Assembly: GCA_964480365.1 (NCBI GenBank)
Contig: CAYZPM010000012.1
Coordinates: forward strand, 17,898 to 81,897
Reading direction: 5' to 3'
DNA length: 64,000 nucleotides
From: CAIQPV01 sp964480365
GTDB lineage: Bacteria > Pseudomonadota > Gammaproteobacteria > Burkholderiales > Gallionellaceae
Of this stretch, positions 18,080 to 27,489 are shown in pieces. A model generated the notes under the pieces. That model saw only the letters and a list, made by a program, of their open reading frames with translations, was not told the DNA's origin and did not search any database. The first letter of the stretch is position 1, and every line of letters begins with the position of its first letter. Position numbers and translations under genes: made by a program.

Positions 18080-20085
18080 TGGATAAACGCCAGCAAGGCC
18101 AACAGGGTGACGAAGCTATACAGCAGGTAAACATGGATACGTCCGTGCTGTAATTTGCCGACCTGATTGCCGACCATCTCGTTCAGTTTTTTGATCGGCA
18201 CATAGAACAGGTTCCACAAACGGTCATGTGTTTCGGAGTGGTAATGCGGGTGAAGGTCAAACGGAGTAGGAACATCCCTGACTACACCCATAAACCATTC
18301 AAAAATTTGCCGGATGGGTTGGCCGAAGCCCTCGGCGGTATCCTGCATACGCGCGGTTTGTGCAGGGTAGCCACAATCCCATGCAGGACCTCGGCGCAGG
18401 CGTCCGTGATAATACCGCTTCACCGCCAGCACGGTAAGTAGCCCGCCCGCCACGATGATGACCAGTAAAATCAGCGGCCCGTAACTGGCGCGTTCTGCCT
18501 GGATCGGGGTGAGCAACAGCCAGCCGGTTTTCACTGCACTGCTTCCGAGCGAGTGGTGTACCAGCATCTCAGTGACAAAATCGAGTTGCAGAATGACGAA
18601 AGTGGGAAACACGCCGAGAACTACGCAGGCGACGACCATGCACAACATGCCGATGCGTTCCCAAATGCCTGCATCATGGATGTGCGCCTGTTTTTCATCG
18701 CGCGGCTGGCCAAGAAAAATCACACCGTAGAATTTCACCATAACGTATCCGGCCAGCGCTGCGGCCAGCACCAATGCCGCCGCCGCAATCGGCACCAGCA
18801 TGTTGAGGTAGGGTTGCGGCAAGCCCGGAGACAACAAAAAAGCTTGCAGCAGCAGCCATTCGGAGACGAAGCCGTTCAACGGCGGCAGGCCGGCGATGGC
18901 GAGTGTGCCTACCAGCATCAGCAGAGCCAGCCTGGGCATTTTGTGGATCAGGCCACCGAGCTTGCCGAGTTGACGTTCGCCGGTGGCATGCAGAACCGAG
19001 CCGGTACCGAGGAACAGCAGGCTTTTCATGAAAGAATGGTTGAGTGCGTGATACAGCGTCGCAGTGAGCGCTAACGCTGCCAGCGGGTCCTTGTGGAAGG
19101 CGTGAAAAATCAGGGTGAGGCCGATGCCTACCAGGATGATGCCGATATTCTCGATGGAGGAATAGGCGAGTAGCCGTTTCATGTCTACTTGCACGGCAGC
19201 GAAAATCACGCCGAACAGTGCGGTAATCAAACCCAAGGCCAGCGCCAGCACGCCCCACCACCACAGTTGCATATCCAGCAAGTCAAAGGTGACGCGCAAG
19301 ATACCGTAGATCGCAGTCTTCAGCATGATGCCGCTCATCATGGCGGAGACCGGCGAAGGTGCGGCAGGATGCGCCTCGGGCAGCCATGCGTGCATCGGCA
19401 GGATACCTGCCTTGGCGCCAAAGCCGAATAGCGCCAGCAGGAAAGTGGCGCTCGCCCAGAACGTAGTCAGGTGTGTGTGGCGCATAGTATCAAAGGTGTA
19501 ATCGCCATGCCCGCCCTGCATCACACCGAAACTCATCAGGATGGCAATGGCACCGACGTGCGCGATGAGCAGATAGAGAAATCCGGCACGGCGCACTTCC
19601 GGCTGCTCGTGGTCGGTGGTAACGAGGAAGTATGAAGACAGCGCCATGCTCTCCCACGCCACCATGAACATGTAGGCATCGTCCGCCATGAACACAAGCG
19701 CCATAGCGGCCATGAACACGTGGTATTCGAGATTGAGCAGTACCAGAGTACCGCTAGCCATGTTGCGGAAATAGCCAGCCGAAAACAGCGAAATGCCGAT
19801 GCTGGCGCCTCCAAGCAGTAGCAGGAAGAAGGAGGAGAGCGCATCCATGCGCAAGTGGAAAGGCAGGTCGGGCAGACCCAGCGGCAAGATCGCAACGCTA
19901 GTTTCGGTCAATCCGCCCAGCCCGGCCAGCGCCAGCACGAGTGAGCAGATCGCTCCGGCGGGGAAAATATATTGCGAGATGATCCGGGTGTTTTGCAGCA
20001 GCAGCCCGCCGATGCCGAGCATCAGCCATGCCACTACCACGCCCAAGGCAACATCAATGGGCAACACACCGAATTGATCAAACAC
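18076..20085 (-). CDS. hyfB: HyfB-like proton-translocating membrane subunit
   Basis: This 669-residue antiporter-like subunit is homologous to HyfB/HycC and NuoL, with a long C-terminal extension as in HyfB. The channel motifs are present: VAWESMALSSYFLVTT with the key glutamate, GFGAKAGILPMHAWLPEAHPAAPSPV with a broken-helix lysine, and LNHSFMKSLLFLG. It is the first gene of the six-gene operon. The 98 bases between it and metG, which reads in the same direction, should carry the operon promoter; no hyp maturation genes and no HyfA, HyfD or HyfH homologues are present. Confidence 0.9.
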   Translation of the reverse strand: MFDQFGVLPIDVALGVVVAWLMLGIGGLLLQNTRIISQYIFPAGAICSLVLALAGLGGLTETSVAILPLGLPDLPFHLRMDALSSFFLLLLGGASIGISLFSAGYFRNMASGTLVLLNLEYHVFMAAMALVFMADDAYMFMVAWESMALSSYFLVTTDHEQPEVRRAGFLYLLIAHVGAIAILMSFGVMQGGHGDYTFDTMRHTHLTTFWASATFLLALFGFGAKAGILPMHAWLPEAHPAAPSPVSAMMSGIMLKTAIYGILRVTFDLLDMQLWWWGVLALALGLITALFGVIFAAVQVDMKRLLAYSSIENIGIILVGIGLTLIFHAFHKDPLAALALTATLYHALNHSFMKSLLFLGTGSVLHATGERQLGKLGGLIHKMPRLALLMLVGTLAIAGLPPLNGFVSEWLLLQAFLLSPGLPQPYLNMLVPIAAAALVLAAALAGYVMVKFYGVIFLGQPRDEKQAHIHDAGIWERIGMLCMVVACVVLGVFPTFVILQLDFVTEMLVHHSLGSSAVKTGWLLLTPIQAERASYGPLILLVIIVAGGLLTVLAVKRYYHGRLRRGPAWDCGYPAQTARMQDTAEGFGQPIRQIFEWFMGVVRDVPTPFDLHPHYHSETHDRLWNLFYVPIKKLNEMVGNQVGKLQHGRIHVYLLYSFVTLLALLAFIQ

Positions 20086-20183
20086 TGCTTATTCAACCTC
20101 CTGAAAGTCGGTGCGGATTATAGTCCTGTCACGGATGGAGCGAGAACCCCCATAAAGGGTTATTGAGCGTCCCCCATTAATAG

Positions 20184-22328
20184 TTACTTAATACGCATGC
20201 CCGGTTGCGCACCCTCGTCCGGACTGAGGATGAACAAACCCGGCGCTTCTCCCGAAGCCGCCAGAACCATGCCTTCCGACAGGCCGAACTTCATCTTGCG
20301 CGGCGCGAGATTGGCGACCATCACGGTCATGCGTCCCTTTAATTTTTCGGGATCATAAACCGACTTGATGCCCGCGAACACTGTGCGGGGTTTTTCTTCG
20401 CCGATATCCAAGGTGAGCTTGAGCAATTTCTCCGCGCCTTCCACATGCTCGGCATTGACGATCCTAGCCACGCGCAAATCCACCTTGCTGAACTCGTCAA
20501 TCGAAATAGTCGGCGCGATAGCGCCAACGTTTGCCCCCTCGCCCTTTAAGGGAGAGGGTTGGGGAGCGGGTAAAGGCGGTTGAGCTTCGCCATGGCGAAC
20601 AGGAGATGGCGGTGGTACTAGGGATTCTTTGTTGGCTTCGATCATGGCGTCAATTTGTTTTTGGTCAACACGAGTCATCAGGTGTTTGTATTCGTTAATA
20701 ACATGTCCGGTAGGAAGTGGCTGTTGAGCATCAGCCCATTGCAGCGGCTGGATATTTAGAAAGCTTTCCACCTGCCCGGCCAAATGCGGCAGGATGGGTT
20801 TAATGTAAAGTGTCAGCAGCCTAAATGCTTCAATCACTTCAGAGCAAACCCGATGGAGGTCTTCTTGTTTGCTGTTGAAGTTTTTAGCGAGTTCCCATGG
20901 TGCGCGGCTATTCCAGAATTCATTTACATCATCAGCCAATTTCATGATTAAGCGTGTTGCTAAGCTATATTGGCGTAGCTCGTACAGTGCGGCAATTGAC
21001 TCGGTGTGTCGAGGGATATTGTTCAATACTCCACTTCTTATAACTTCACTAGATTCGGTAGTTTCCAAAATTGAATCGTTGCTCAATGTTCCAACCACCG
21101 TGTTTCCGATTTTTCCTTGGAAATACTTATGCAGAAATCCGGATGCTCGGCTAGCGATATTGACATATTTGCCAACCAAATCGCTATTCACCTTAGCCAC
21201 AAAATCCTCCAGACTCAGATCAATGTCTTCCATCGTGCCGTTGAGCTTCGCGGCATAGTAGTAACGCAAATATTCCGGGTTGAGCCCCTGTTTGAGATAG
21301 CTATCGGCGGTGATGAACGTACCGCGCGACTTGCTCATCTTCTCGCCGTTCACAGTCAGGAATCCATGCGCGAATACGCTGGTCGGTGTGCGGTAGCCGG
21401 CGAGTTGCAACTCGGCAGGCCAGAACAGCGCATGAAAGTACAAAATGTCTTTGCCGATAAAATGGTACAGCTCCGTCTTGGAATCATGCTTCCAGTATTC
21501 GTCGAAGTCGATTCCTTTATCATCGCACAGCTTCTTGAAGCTGCCCATGTAGCCGATCGGCGCATCCAGCCAGACGTAGTAAAACTTTCCTGGTGCGTCA
21601 GGAATCTCGAAGCCAAAATACGGCGCATCGCGAGAAATATCCCAATCAGATAAGCCTGATTCCAGCCATTCGTTGAGTTTATTGGCAGCCTCGTTCTGGA
21701 CATGCGGCGGTGCGATCCATGATTTCAGAAAATCGTGGCAGCGCGCATCAGACAACTTGAAGAAATAGTGGTCTGACGATTTGCGTACAGGTTGTGCACC
21801 GGAAACGGCTGAATATGGATTGATCAGTTCAGTGGGCGTGTAGGTGGTGCCGCAAGCTTCGCAGTTGTCGCCGTATTGATCCTTGGCATGACATTTTGGG
21901 CATTCACCCTTGATAAAACGATCCGGCAGAAACATTTCTTTGACCGGGTCGTAGAACTGTTCCACGGCACGCACCTCGATCAAACCCTGCTGCTTGAGCT
22001 TGAGATAGATGTCATCCGCATAGTGGCGTGTCTCTTTTGAGTTCGTCGAGTAATAGTTGTCGAACTCGACATGGAAGCCGTCGAAGTCAGCCTTATGTTC
22101 GTGCCACACGCGATCTATCAACTGTTCCGGGGTGATACCCTCCTTTTGGGCGCGCAGCATGATGGGGGTGCCGTGGGTATCGTCGGCACAAACGTAGTGG
22201 CAAGTGTTTCCCTGCATCTTCTGGAAGCGCACCCAGATGTCGGTCTGGATGTATTCAACGAGGTGGCCTAAGTGGATGCTGCCATTGGCATAGGGCAGCG
22301 CGGAGGTGACGAGGATTTTGCGGGTCAT
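20184..22328 (-). CDS. metG: Methionyl-tRNA synthetase
   Basis: This 714-residue class I aminoacyl-tRNA synthetase charges tRNA-Met. It shows the HIGH-type motif (PYANGSIHLGH), a zinc knuckle (CPKC and CEAC), the KMSKS loop (KMSKSRG), an anticodon-binding helical domain and a C-terminal EMAP-like tRNA-binding dimerisation domain (VDLRVARIVNAEHVEGAEKL). The start at 22328 is the ATG right before RKILVTSALPYANG; the longer frame to 22463 runs through a dispersed repeat. The linker before the EMAP domain is unusual: Pro-rich (PLPAPQPSPLKGEG), encoded by a GC-rich palindrome that looks inserted in frame. Confidence 0.97.
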   Translation of the reverse strand: MTRKILVTSALPYANGSIHLGHLVEYIQTDIWVRFQKMQGNTCHYVCADDTHGTPIMLRAQKEGITPEQLIDRVWHEHKADFDGFHVEFDNYYSTNSKETRHYADDIYLKLKQQGLIEVRAVEQFYDPVKEMFLPDRFIKGECPKCHAKDQYGDNCEACGTTYTPTELINPYSAVSGAQPVRKSSDHYFFKLSDARCHDFLKSWIAPPHVQNEAANKLNEWLESGLSDWDISRDAPYFGFEIPDAPGKFYYVWLDAPIGYMGSFKKLCDDKGIDFDEYWKHDSKTELYHFIGKDILYFHALFWPAELQLAGYRTPTSVFAHGFLTVNGEKMSKSRGTFITADSYLKQGLNPEYLRYYYAAKLNGTMEDIDLSLEDFVAKVNSDLVGKYVNIASRASGFLHKYFQGKIGNTVVGTLSNDSILETTESSEVIRSGVLNNIPRHTESIAALYELRQYSLATRLIMKLADDVNEFWNSRAPWELAKNFNSKQEDLHRVCSEVIEAFRLLTLYIKPILPHLAGQVESFLNIQPLQWADAQQPLPTGHVINEYKHLMTRVDQKQIDAMIEANKESLVPPPSPVRHGEAQPPLPAPQPSPLKGEGANVGAIAPTISIDEFSKVDLRVARIVNAEHVEGAEKLLKLTLDIGEEKPRTVFAGIKSVYDPEKLKGRMTVMVANLAPRKMKFGLSEGMVLAASGEAPGLFILSPDEGAQPGMRIK
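20536..20558. repeat. GC-rich palindrome inside the metG linker
   Basis: The palindrome CCCTCGCCCTT / AAGGGAGAGGG lies in the coding sequence for the linker of MetG and is translated as PSPLKGEG. The arms match over 10 of 11 positions. Sequences of this kind (CCCTCTCCCTTTAAGGGAGAGGG-like) occur as dispersed repeats in many proteobacterial genomes. Confidence 0.7.
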
Positions 22329-22440
22329 GGTTGTTCTGTACCTTGTTTGAGGGGGGGATTGTAGCAAATGACGCACGAGGCTGCGGAATTGGGTAAAATT
22401 GTCACCTTTGATGAAACCCGGATATCTGGATTTCGTCATT

Positions 22441-22494
22441 GATGAAACAACTAGCCAATCCACTAAGCCAGCAAGCTGGCAAGTGGCTGGTTAT
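22441..22494 (+). repeat. Dispersed palindromic element, copy A
   Basis: This 54-bp copy lies between metG and apbC. Outer stem TAGCCA (22452) with TGGTTA (22488); middle stem CCACT (22460) with AGTGG (22482); inner stem CCAGC with GCTGG. The frame is open (DETTSQSTKPASWQVAGY). It is immediately followed by a dRS3-like half element. Confidence 0.85.
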
Positions 22495-22548
22495 CCTGCG
22501 AAGGCGGGAATCCAGTTATTGAAAATGCCCTTTGTTTAACACTGTTGT

Positions 22549-22568
22549 ATTCCCGCCTTCGCGGGAAT
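22549..22568. repeat. dRS3-like 20-bp palindrome
   Basis: ATTCCCGCCTTCGCGGGAAT matches the pattern ATTCCC-N8-GGGAAT, known in Neisseria as dRS3. An inverted partial partner (GCGAAGGCGGGAATCCAG) lies at 22498-22515, so the 70 bp between them could fold into a larger stem. Confidence 0.8.
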
Positions 22569-22597
22569 GACGGTGGTTTGAAGTGAGTGAGGAGATT

Positions 22598-23692
22598 ATG
22601 GCTTTTACTGAAGCGGACGTGCAATCTGCGTTGAAACAATTGACCGACCCGAACACGAAAAAAGATTTCGTCAGCGGCAAGTCGGTAAAGAACATCAAGG
22701 TCGAGGGCAACGATGTTTCGCTCGACATCCTGCTCGGCTATCCCGCGAAAAGCGTGTGGGACGAGATCAAGGCGCTGGTGGAAAATCATCTGCGTAGCGC
22801 TTTGCCGGGGGCGGGCAAGATCGCTGCCACAGTCACCAGCAAGGTGGTGCCGCATGCGGTACAACGCGGCGTGAAGCTGGTGGATGGCGTAAAGAATATC
22901 ATCGCGGTGGCCAGCGGCAAGGGCGGGGTGGGCAAGTCCACTACGGCGGTAAATCTGGCGCTGGCACTGGCGGCGGAAGGTGCGCGCGTGGGCATGCTGG
23001 ACGCCGACATCTACGGCCCCTCGCAGCCCACCATGCTGGGCATCACCGGACGTCCGGAGTCGAAAGACGGACAATCCATGCAGCCGATGGAAGGCCATGG
23101 GTTACAGGCGATGTCCATCGGCTTTCTGATCGAGGGCGACGATGCGCCTATGATCTGGCGCGGCCCGATGGTGACACAGGCGCTGGATCAATTGCTGCGT
23201 CAGACGCGCTGGGATGCATTGGATTATCTGGTGGTGGATCTGCCGCCGGGCACCGGCGACATCCAGTTGACGCTGGCGCAGAAGGTACCGGTAACCGGCG
23301 CTGTGATCGTCACCACTCCGCAGGACATCGCGCTGATGGATGCACGCAAGGGACTCAAGATGTTCGAGAAGGTTGACATCAAGATCATCGGCATCGTGGA
23401 AAACATGAGCACGCACATCTGTTCCAAGTGCGGGCATGAAGAGCATATCTTCGGCGCGGGCGGTGGAGAAAAAATGTGTGCCGATTATGGCGTTGAATTT
23501 CTCGGCTCGCTGCCGCTGGACATCAACATCCGCGAACAAGCCGATTCCGGAACTCCTACTGTGGTTGCCGATCCCAATGGCGCGATTGCCAAGGTATACA
23601 AGCAAATCGCACGGCGGTTGGCGGTGAAGATTGCGGAAATGGCGCAAGACCACAGCGCGGTGTTTCCGAAGATTGTTGTGCAGAACACTTAG
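22598..23692 (+). CDS. apbC: Iron-sulfur cluster carrier protein ApbC/Mrp
   Basis: This 364-residue Mrp/NBP35-type P-loop ATPase carries and transfers 4Fe-4S clusters. An N-terminal MIP18-like domain (about 1-90) is followed by the deviant Walker A KGGVGKSTT (ASGKGGVGKST), the Walker B-like region DYLVVDLPPGTGD, and the CxxC (CSKCGHEE) that binds the bridging cluster. The ATG at 22598 has GAGGAG six bases upstream, favoured over the in-frame GTG at 22583. It is divergent from metG, a common betaproteobacterial arrangement, with dcd following in the same direction. Confidence 0.95.
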   Translation: MAFTEADVQSALKQLTDPNTKKDFVSGKSVKNIKVEGNDVSLDILLGYPAKSVWDEIKALVENHLRSALPGAGKIAATVTSKVVPHAVQRGVKLVDGVKNIIAVASGKGGVGKSTTAVNLALALAAEGARVGMLDADIYGPSQPTMLGITGRPESKDGQSMQPMEGHGLQAMSIGFLIEGDDAPMIWRGPMVTQALDQLLRQTRWDALDYLVVDLPPGTGDIQLTLAQKVPVTGAVIVTTPQDIALMDARKGLKMFEKVDIKIIGIVENMSTHICSKCGHEEHIFGAGGGEKMCADYGVEFLGSLPLDINIREQADSGTPTVVADPNGAIAKVYKQIARRLAVKIAEMAQDHSAVFPKIVVQNT

Positions 23693-23693
23693 C

Positions 23694-23760
23694 CACGGAT
23701 AAACACGGATTTCCACGGATAGAACCGGGTGGTTTTATCTGCGTTAATCCGTGGTTAAAT
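23694..23760. repeat. Inverted repeat with CCACGGAT-type arms
   Basis: Between apbC and dcd, the arm AGCCACGGATAAACACGGAT and the reversed arm ATCTGCGTTAATCCGTGGTT can pair over TAACCACGGATTAA-like sequence; CACGGAT occurs three times. The motif is a familiar type of intergenic repeat and may act as a weak processing or termination signal. There is no poly-T tail. Confidence 0.6.
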
Positions 23761-23775
23761 TATAGCGAGGAATGA

Positions 23776-24342
23776 ATGAGCATTAAGGCAGACAAATGGA
23801 TACGCCGCATGGCGGAGCAGCACGGCATGATCGAACCATTCGAACCGGGTCAAGTGAAGGAAGTTGACGGCAAGCGTATTGTGTCTTATGGCACGTCGAG
23901 CTACGGTTACGACATACGCTGCTCGGAAGAATTCAAGCTATTCACCAACATCAACAGCACCATCGTCGATCCTAAAAACTTCGACCCTAATTCTTTCGTC
24001 GAGGTGCATGGCGACTACTGCATCATTCCGCCCAATTCATTCGCGCTGGCACGCACCGTGGAATATTTCCGCATCCCGCGCAATGTGCTGACCATCTGCC
24101 TGGGCAAGAGCACTTATGCCCGCTGCGGCATTATCGTCAATGTCACCCCGTTCGAGCCGGAGTGGGAGGGCTATGTGACACTGGAGTTTTCCAACACCAC
24201 GCCGCTGCCCGCAAAGATTTACGCCAATGAGGGCGTCGCGCAGGTGCTATTTTTTGAAAGCGATGAAGTGTGCGAAATCTCGTACAAAGACAGGGGTGGC
24301 AAATATCAAGGGCAGCACGGCGTGACTCTACCCAAGATGTAA
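23776..24342 (+). CDS. dcd: dCTP deaminase
   Basis: This 188-residue dCTP deaminase, the usual length, produces dUTP for thymidylate synthesis. Conserved parts include SIKADKWIRRM at the start, SYGYDIRCSEEFK, the active-site region LGKSTYARCGIIVNVTPFEPEWEG with the catalytic glutamate, and the C-terminal YKDRGGKYQGQHGVTLPK. GAGGA precedes the ATG. Together with thyA and folA at 28 kb it covers dTMP synthesis. It is followed by a short GTAGGTCGG...CCGCCCTAC palindrome before the decarboxylase gene. Confidence 0.97.
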   Translation: MSIKADKWIRRMAEQHGMIEPFEPGQVKEVDGKRIVSYGTSSYGYDIRCSEEFKLFTNINSTIVDPKNFDPNSFVEVHGDYCIIPPNSFALARTVEYFRIPRNVLTICLGKSTYARCGIIVNVTPFEPEWEGYVTLEFSNTTPLPAKIYANEGVAQVLFFESDEVCEISYKDRGGKYQGQHGVTLPKM

Positions 24343-24352
24343 GATGAACAAA

Positions 24353-24382
24353 ATGTAGGTCGGACAAAGCCCGCCCTACCCT
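24353..24382. repeat. Short imperfect palindrome, GTAGG...CCTAC type
   Basis: GTAGGTCGGACAAAG followed by CCCGCCCTAC forms an imperfect stem between dcd and the decarboxylase gene, ending just before its ribosome-binding site. It resembles widespread intergenic palindromes of proteobacteria. Confidence 0.5.
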
Positions 24383-24394
24383 TAGGAGTAATGA

Positions 24395-26647
24395 ATGAAA
24401 TTTAATTTTCCCATCATCATAATCGACGAAGACTTTCGTTCAGAAAACGCCAGTGGCCACGGCATCCGTGATCTTGCTGACGCGATCGAAAAAGAGGGCA
24501 TCGACGTCGTTGGCATGACCAGTTATGGTGACATGACCTCATTCGCTCAGCAACAGAGTCGCGCGTCGGCCTTCGTGCTGTCCATCGACGATGAAGAATT
24601 TGGTGCGGGAAGCGAGGAAGAAACAGAAGTTGCATTGAGGACGTTGCGCGCGTTCGTGGAAGAAATCCGCTTCAAGAATGCCGACATTCCGATTTATCTG
24701 TATGGTGAAACTCGCACTTCGCGCCACATCCCCAACGACATCCTGCGCGAGTTGCACGGCTTTATCCACATGCACGAGGACACTCCGGAGTTTGTGGCGC
24801 GCCATATCATCCGCGAGTCAAAATCGTACCTCGACTCGCTGGCGCCGCCGTTCTTCCGCGCGCTGGTGGATTACGCGCAGGACGGTTCTTATTCCTGGCA
24901 CTGCCCCGGACATTCCGGCGGCGTGGCGTTCCTGAAATCCCCGGTAGGGCGCATGTTCCACCAGTTTTTCGGTGAAAATATGCTGCGTGCCGACGTATGT
25001 AACGCGGTGGACGAACTGGGACAGCTACTCGACCATACCGGGCCGGTGGCAGCTTCCGAACGCAACGCGGCGCGCATTTTCAATGCCGACCATTTATTCT
25101 TCGTCACCAACGGCACTTCCACTTCGAACAAGATCGTGTGGCATTCCACTGTGGCACCTGATGACATCGTGGTAGTGGACCGCAATTGCCACAAATCCAT
25201 CCTGCACGCGATCATGATGACTGGCGCAGTACCTGTGTTTCTTACGCCGACACGCAATAATTTCGGCATCATCGGGCCAATTCCGCTAAGCGAATTTCAA
25301 CCGGAAAATATTCAGCGCAAGATCGATGCGAATCCGTTCATCAAAAACAAGAAACTGAAACCGCGTGTATTGACCATCACGCAAAGCACTTATGACGGCG
25401 TGTTGTACAACGTCGAAACGCTGAAGCAGATGCTGGACGGGAAAATCGACACGCTGCATTTTGACGAGGCTTGGTTGCCCCACGCGACATTCCACGATTT
25501 CTACAAGGATATGCATGCCATAGGACGTGACCGTCCGCGCGCAAAAGAGTCGATGATTTTTTCCACGCAGTCCACGCACAAGCTGCTGGCCGGATTGAGC
25601 CAGGCTTCGCAAATTCTGGTGCAGGATAGCGATTCCATCAAACTGGATCGCGATTGCTTCAACGAAGCCTATCTGATGCACACTTCCACCAGCCCGCAAT
25701 ACGCCATCATCGCCTCGTGCGACGTAGCTGCGGCGATGATGGAGCCGCCGGGCGGCACTGCGCTGGTGGAGGAGTCTATCGCCGAAGCGCTCGACTTTCG
25801 CCGCGCCATGCGCAAGGTGGATGCCGAGTTCGGCGCTGATTGGTGGTTCAAGGTATGGGGACCGGACTATCTGGTGGAAGAAGGCATGGCCGCGCGCGAC
25901 GACTGGATGCTCAGTGCGGATGACCGCTGGCACGGCTTCGGCAAGCTGGCGCCAGGCTTCAACATGCTCGACCCGATCAAGGCCACTATTATTACTCCGG
26001 GACTGGATGTGGACGGCGACTTCGCCGACTCCGGTATCCCCGCCGCCATCGTGACCAAATATCTCGCCGAGCATGGCGTGGTGGTGGAAAAAACCGGCCT
26101 GTATTCTTTCTTCATCATGTTCACCATCGGCATCACCAAGGGACGCTGGAACACGATGGTGACCGAGTTGCAGCAGTTCAAGGACGACTACGACAGGAAC
26201 CATCCGCTGTGGCGCATCCTGCCCGAGTTCATCGCCAAAAATCCGCAGTACGAAAAAATCGGCCTGCGCGATTTGTGTGACCAGATACACGGCATTTACA
26301 AAGCCAATGATGTGGCGCGCCTGACCACCGAGATGTATTTATCGGACATGGTTCCGGCAATGAAACCGTCCGACGCGTTTGCTAAAATGGCGCACGGGGA
26401 AATCGACCGCCTGCGCATCGACGAACTGGAGGGGCGCGCTACCGCTGTGCTACTTACGCCTTACCCACCGGGCATCCCGCTGCTGATTCCGGGCGAGCGC
26501 TTCAATAAGACCATCGTGGATTACTTGCGTTTCGCCCGCGATTTTAATAAAAAATTCCCTGGCTTCGAAACCGATATCCACGGCTTGGTATCAGCCGAAG
26601 TGGATGGCAAGCGCATGTATTATGTGGACTGCGTGAGGCAGGATTGA
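24395..26647 (+). CDS. Arg/Lys/Orn-type decarboxylase (fold type I, PLP)
   Basis: This 750-residue decarboxylase belongs to the Orn/Lys/Arg (AdiA/LdcC) class. An N-terminal wing domain (about 1-130, response-regulator-like) precedes the PLP domain with the substrate/cofactor motif SWHCPGHSGGVAF and the PLP-binding lysine in STQSTHKLLAGLSQ. A C-terminal domain with PYPPGIPLLIPGE follows. Length and motifs fit arginine decarboxylase-type enzymes best, but substrate (arginine, lysine or ornithine) cannot be settled by eye. TTAGGAG lies 3 bases before the ATG. In this position next to dcd a biosynthetic polyamine role is more likely than acid resistance. Confidence 0.9.
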   Translation: MKFNFPIIIIDEDFRSENASGHGIRDLADAIEKEGIDVVGMTSYGDMTSFAQQQSRASAFVLSIDDEEFGAGSEEETEVALRTLRAFVEEIRFKNADIPIYLYGETRTSRHIPNDILRELHGFIHMHEDTPEFVARHIIRESKSYLDSLAPPFFRALVDYAQDGSYSWHCPGHSGGVAFLKSPVGRMFHQFFGENMLRADVCNAVDELGQLLDHTGPVAASERNAARIFNADHLFFVTNGTSTSNKIVWHSTVAPDDIVVVDRNCHKSILHAIMMTGAVPVFLTPTRNNFGIIGPIPLSEFQPENIQRKIDANPFIKNKKLKPRVLTITQSTYDGVLYNVETLKQMLDGKIDTLHFDEAWLPHATFHDFYKDMHAIGRDRPRAKESMIFSTQSTHKLLAGLSQASQILVQDSDSIKLDRDCFNEAYLMHTSTSPQYAIIASCDVAAAMMEPPGGTALVEESIAEALDFRRAMRKVDAEFGADWWFKVWGPDYLVEEGMAARDDWMLSADDRWHGFGKLAPGFNMLDPIKATIITPGLDVDGDFADSGIPAAIVTKYLAEHGVVVEKTGLYSFFIMFTIGITKGRWNTMVTELQQFKDDYDRNHPLWRILPEFIAKNPQYEKIGLRDLCDQIHGIYKANDVARLTTEMYLSDMVPAMKPSDAFAKMAHGEIDRLRIDELEGRATAVLLTPYPPGIPLLIPGERFNKTIVDYLRFARDFNKKFPGFETDIHGLVSAEVDGKRMYYVDCVRQD

Positions 26648-26820
26648 ATGTGCCGGGGCAGCCCGATGGCAGGTCACTTTTTCTTGCATCGCCAAGAAAA
26701 ATAACCCTGTTATAAAAAAACCTTCATGATGGTAAACTGATACTGCGATTCAAACTTTGCATGTACGCCTGCGTCAGCCTTAAACTTTAGAGGTTCCCTT
26801 TAATTTGATCAAGGAAAATC

Positions 26821-27456
26821 ATGGCTAACCACCCGGAACACGAAGAAAAAAGCGTTGCGTCCGATAGTAGAAAACCATCTGACGGCGAGGCTTCTGACGA
26901 CAGCGCTCCCTCATCGAAAGCAGGCCGTATGAGCTTGATTGTCAAATATGCAATGCATGGCTTCGCGCCCGTCTTGGCCGTCCTGGCTCTAATTATCGCG
27001 GCGATCGCGTTTACCGGCAATCAATCCAGTCAGGCGCAGCTCAGCAATGCCGTTGCCAAGATAGATAGCATAAATTCAAGCCTGTCAGCATCCAAAGGCG
27101 AGGTGGAGAAACTCAAGACCGCCCTGGTACAGGAAAAAGCTCAACAAGAAGAGGAACGCAAAAAGCTGGATGCGCAGGATGAGCAGGCGACAAAAATCAT
27201 TCTCAACGTGACTCATATGCAAATAAAAATGAAAATCACGCCCACTCTGGAAGAGCAATTGATTCAGCCTGCCAGCGCCTCTGCTGTCAATCCCTCTGTT
27301 GTCAGTGCGGCTACACCTGCTGCTCCATCCGCTGTTCCTGCCCAAACTGCTATTCCTGCTGCTCCTGCCACGGCATCTGTATCGGCAGGCAAAGACAAGA
27401 AGCCTAGCCCTCAAGTACAAGCTATAAAGAACGCGATTGATACATTCAACAAATAA
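26821..27456 (+). CDS. Single-pass membrane protein with coiled coil
   Basis: No family is recognised. The 211-residue protein has a charged, acidic cytoplasmic N-terminus (1-35), one membrane helix (about 45-65, FAPVLAVLALIIAAIAF), a coiled-coil-prone region (about 70-125, with SASKGEVEKLKTALVQEKAQ) and a Pro/Ala-rich tail (150-190) ending in a charged segment (KDKKPSPQVQAIKNAIDTFNK). A good AAGGAAAA site precedes the ATG. The layout suggests a periplasmic-facing structural or partner-binding protein. It is convergent with folA. Confidence 0.72.
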   Translation: MANHPEHEEKSVASDSRKPSDGEASDDSAPSSKAGRMSLIVKYAMHGFAPVLAVLALIIAAIAFTGNQSSQAQLSNAVAKIDSINSSLSASKGEVEKLKTALVQEKAQQEEERKKLDAQDEQATKIILNVTHMQIKMKITPTLEEQLIQPASASAVNPSVVSAATPAAPSAVPAQTAIPAAPATASVSAGKDKKPSPQVQAIKNAIDTFNK

Positions 27457-27489
27457 AAACTTGGCCTATTGATAGAGGTTCCCAATAGA

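Noticed and set aside
25286..26290. 334-codon frame antisense to the decarboxylase
   Set aside because: Complete overlap with a clear decarboxylase; His/Arg-rich composition typical for a mirror frame.
26685..26710. Hairpin TTTTCTTG...CAAGAAAA after the decarboxylase
   Set aside because: Symmetric A/T arms without a GC stem or T-run on the correct side; weak as a terminator.
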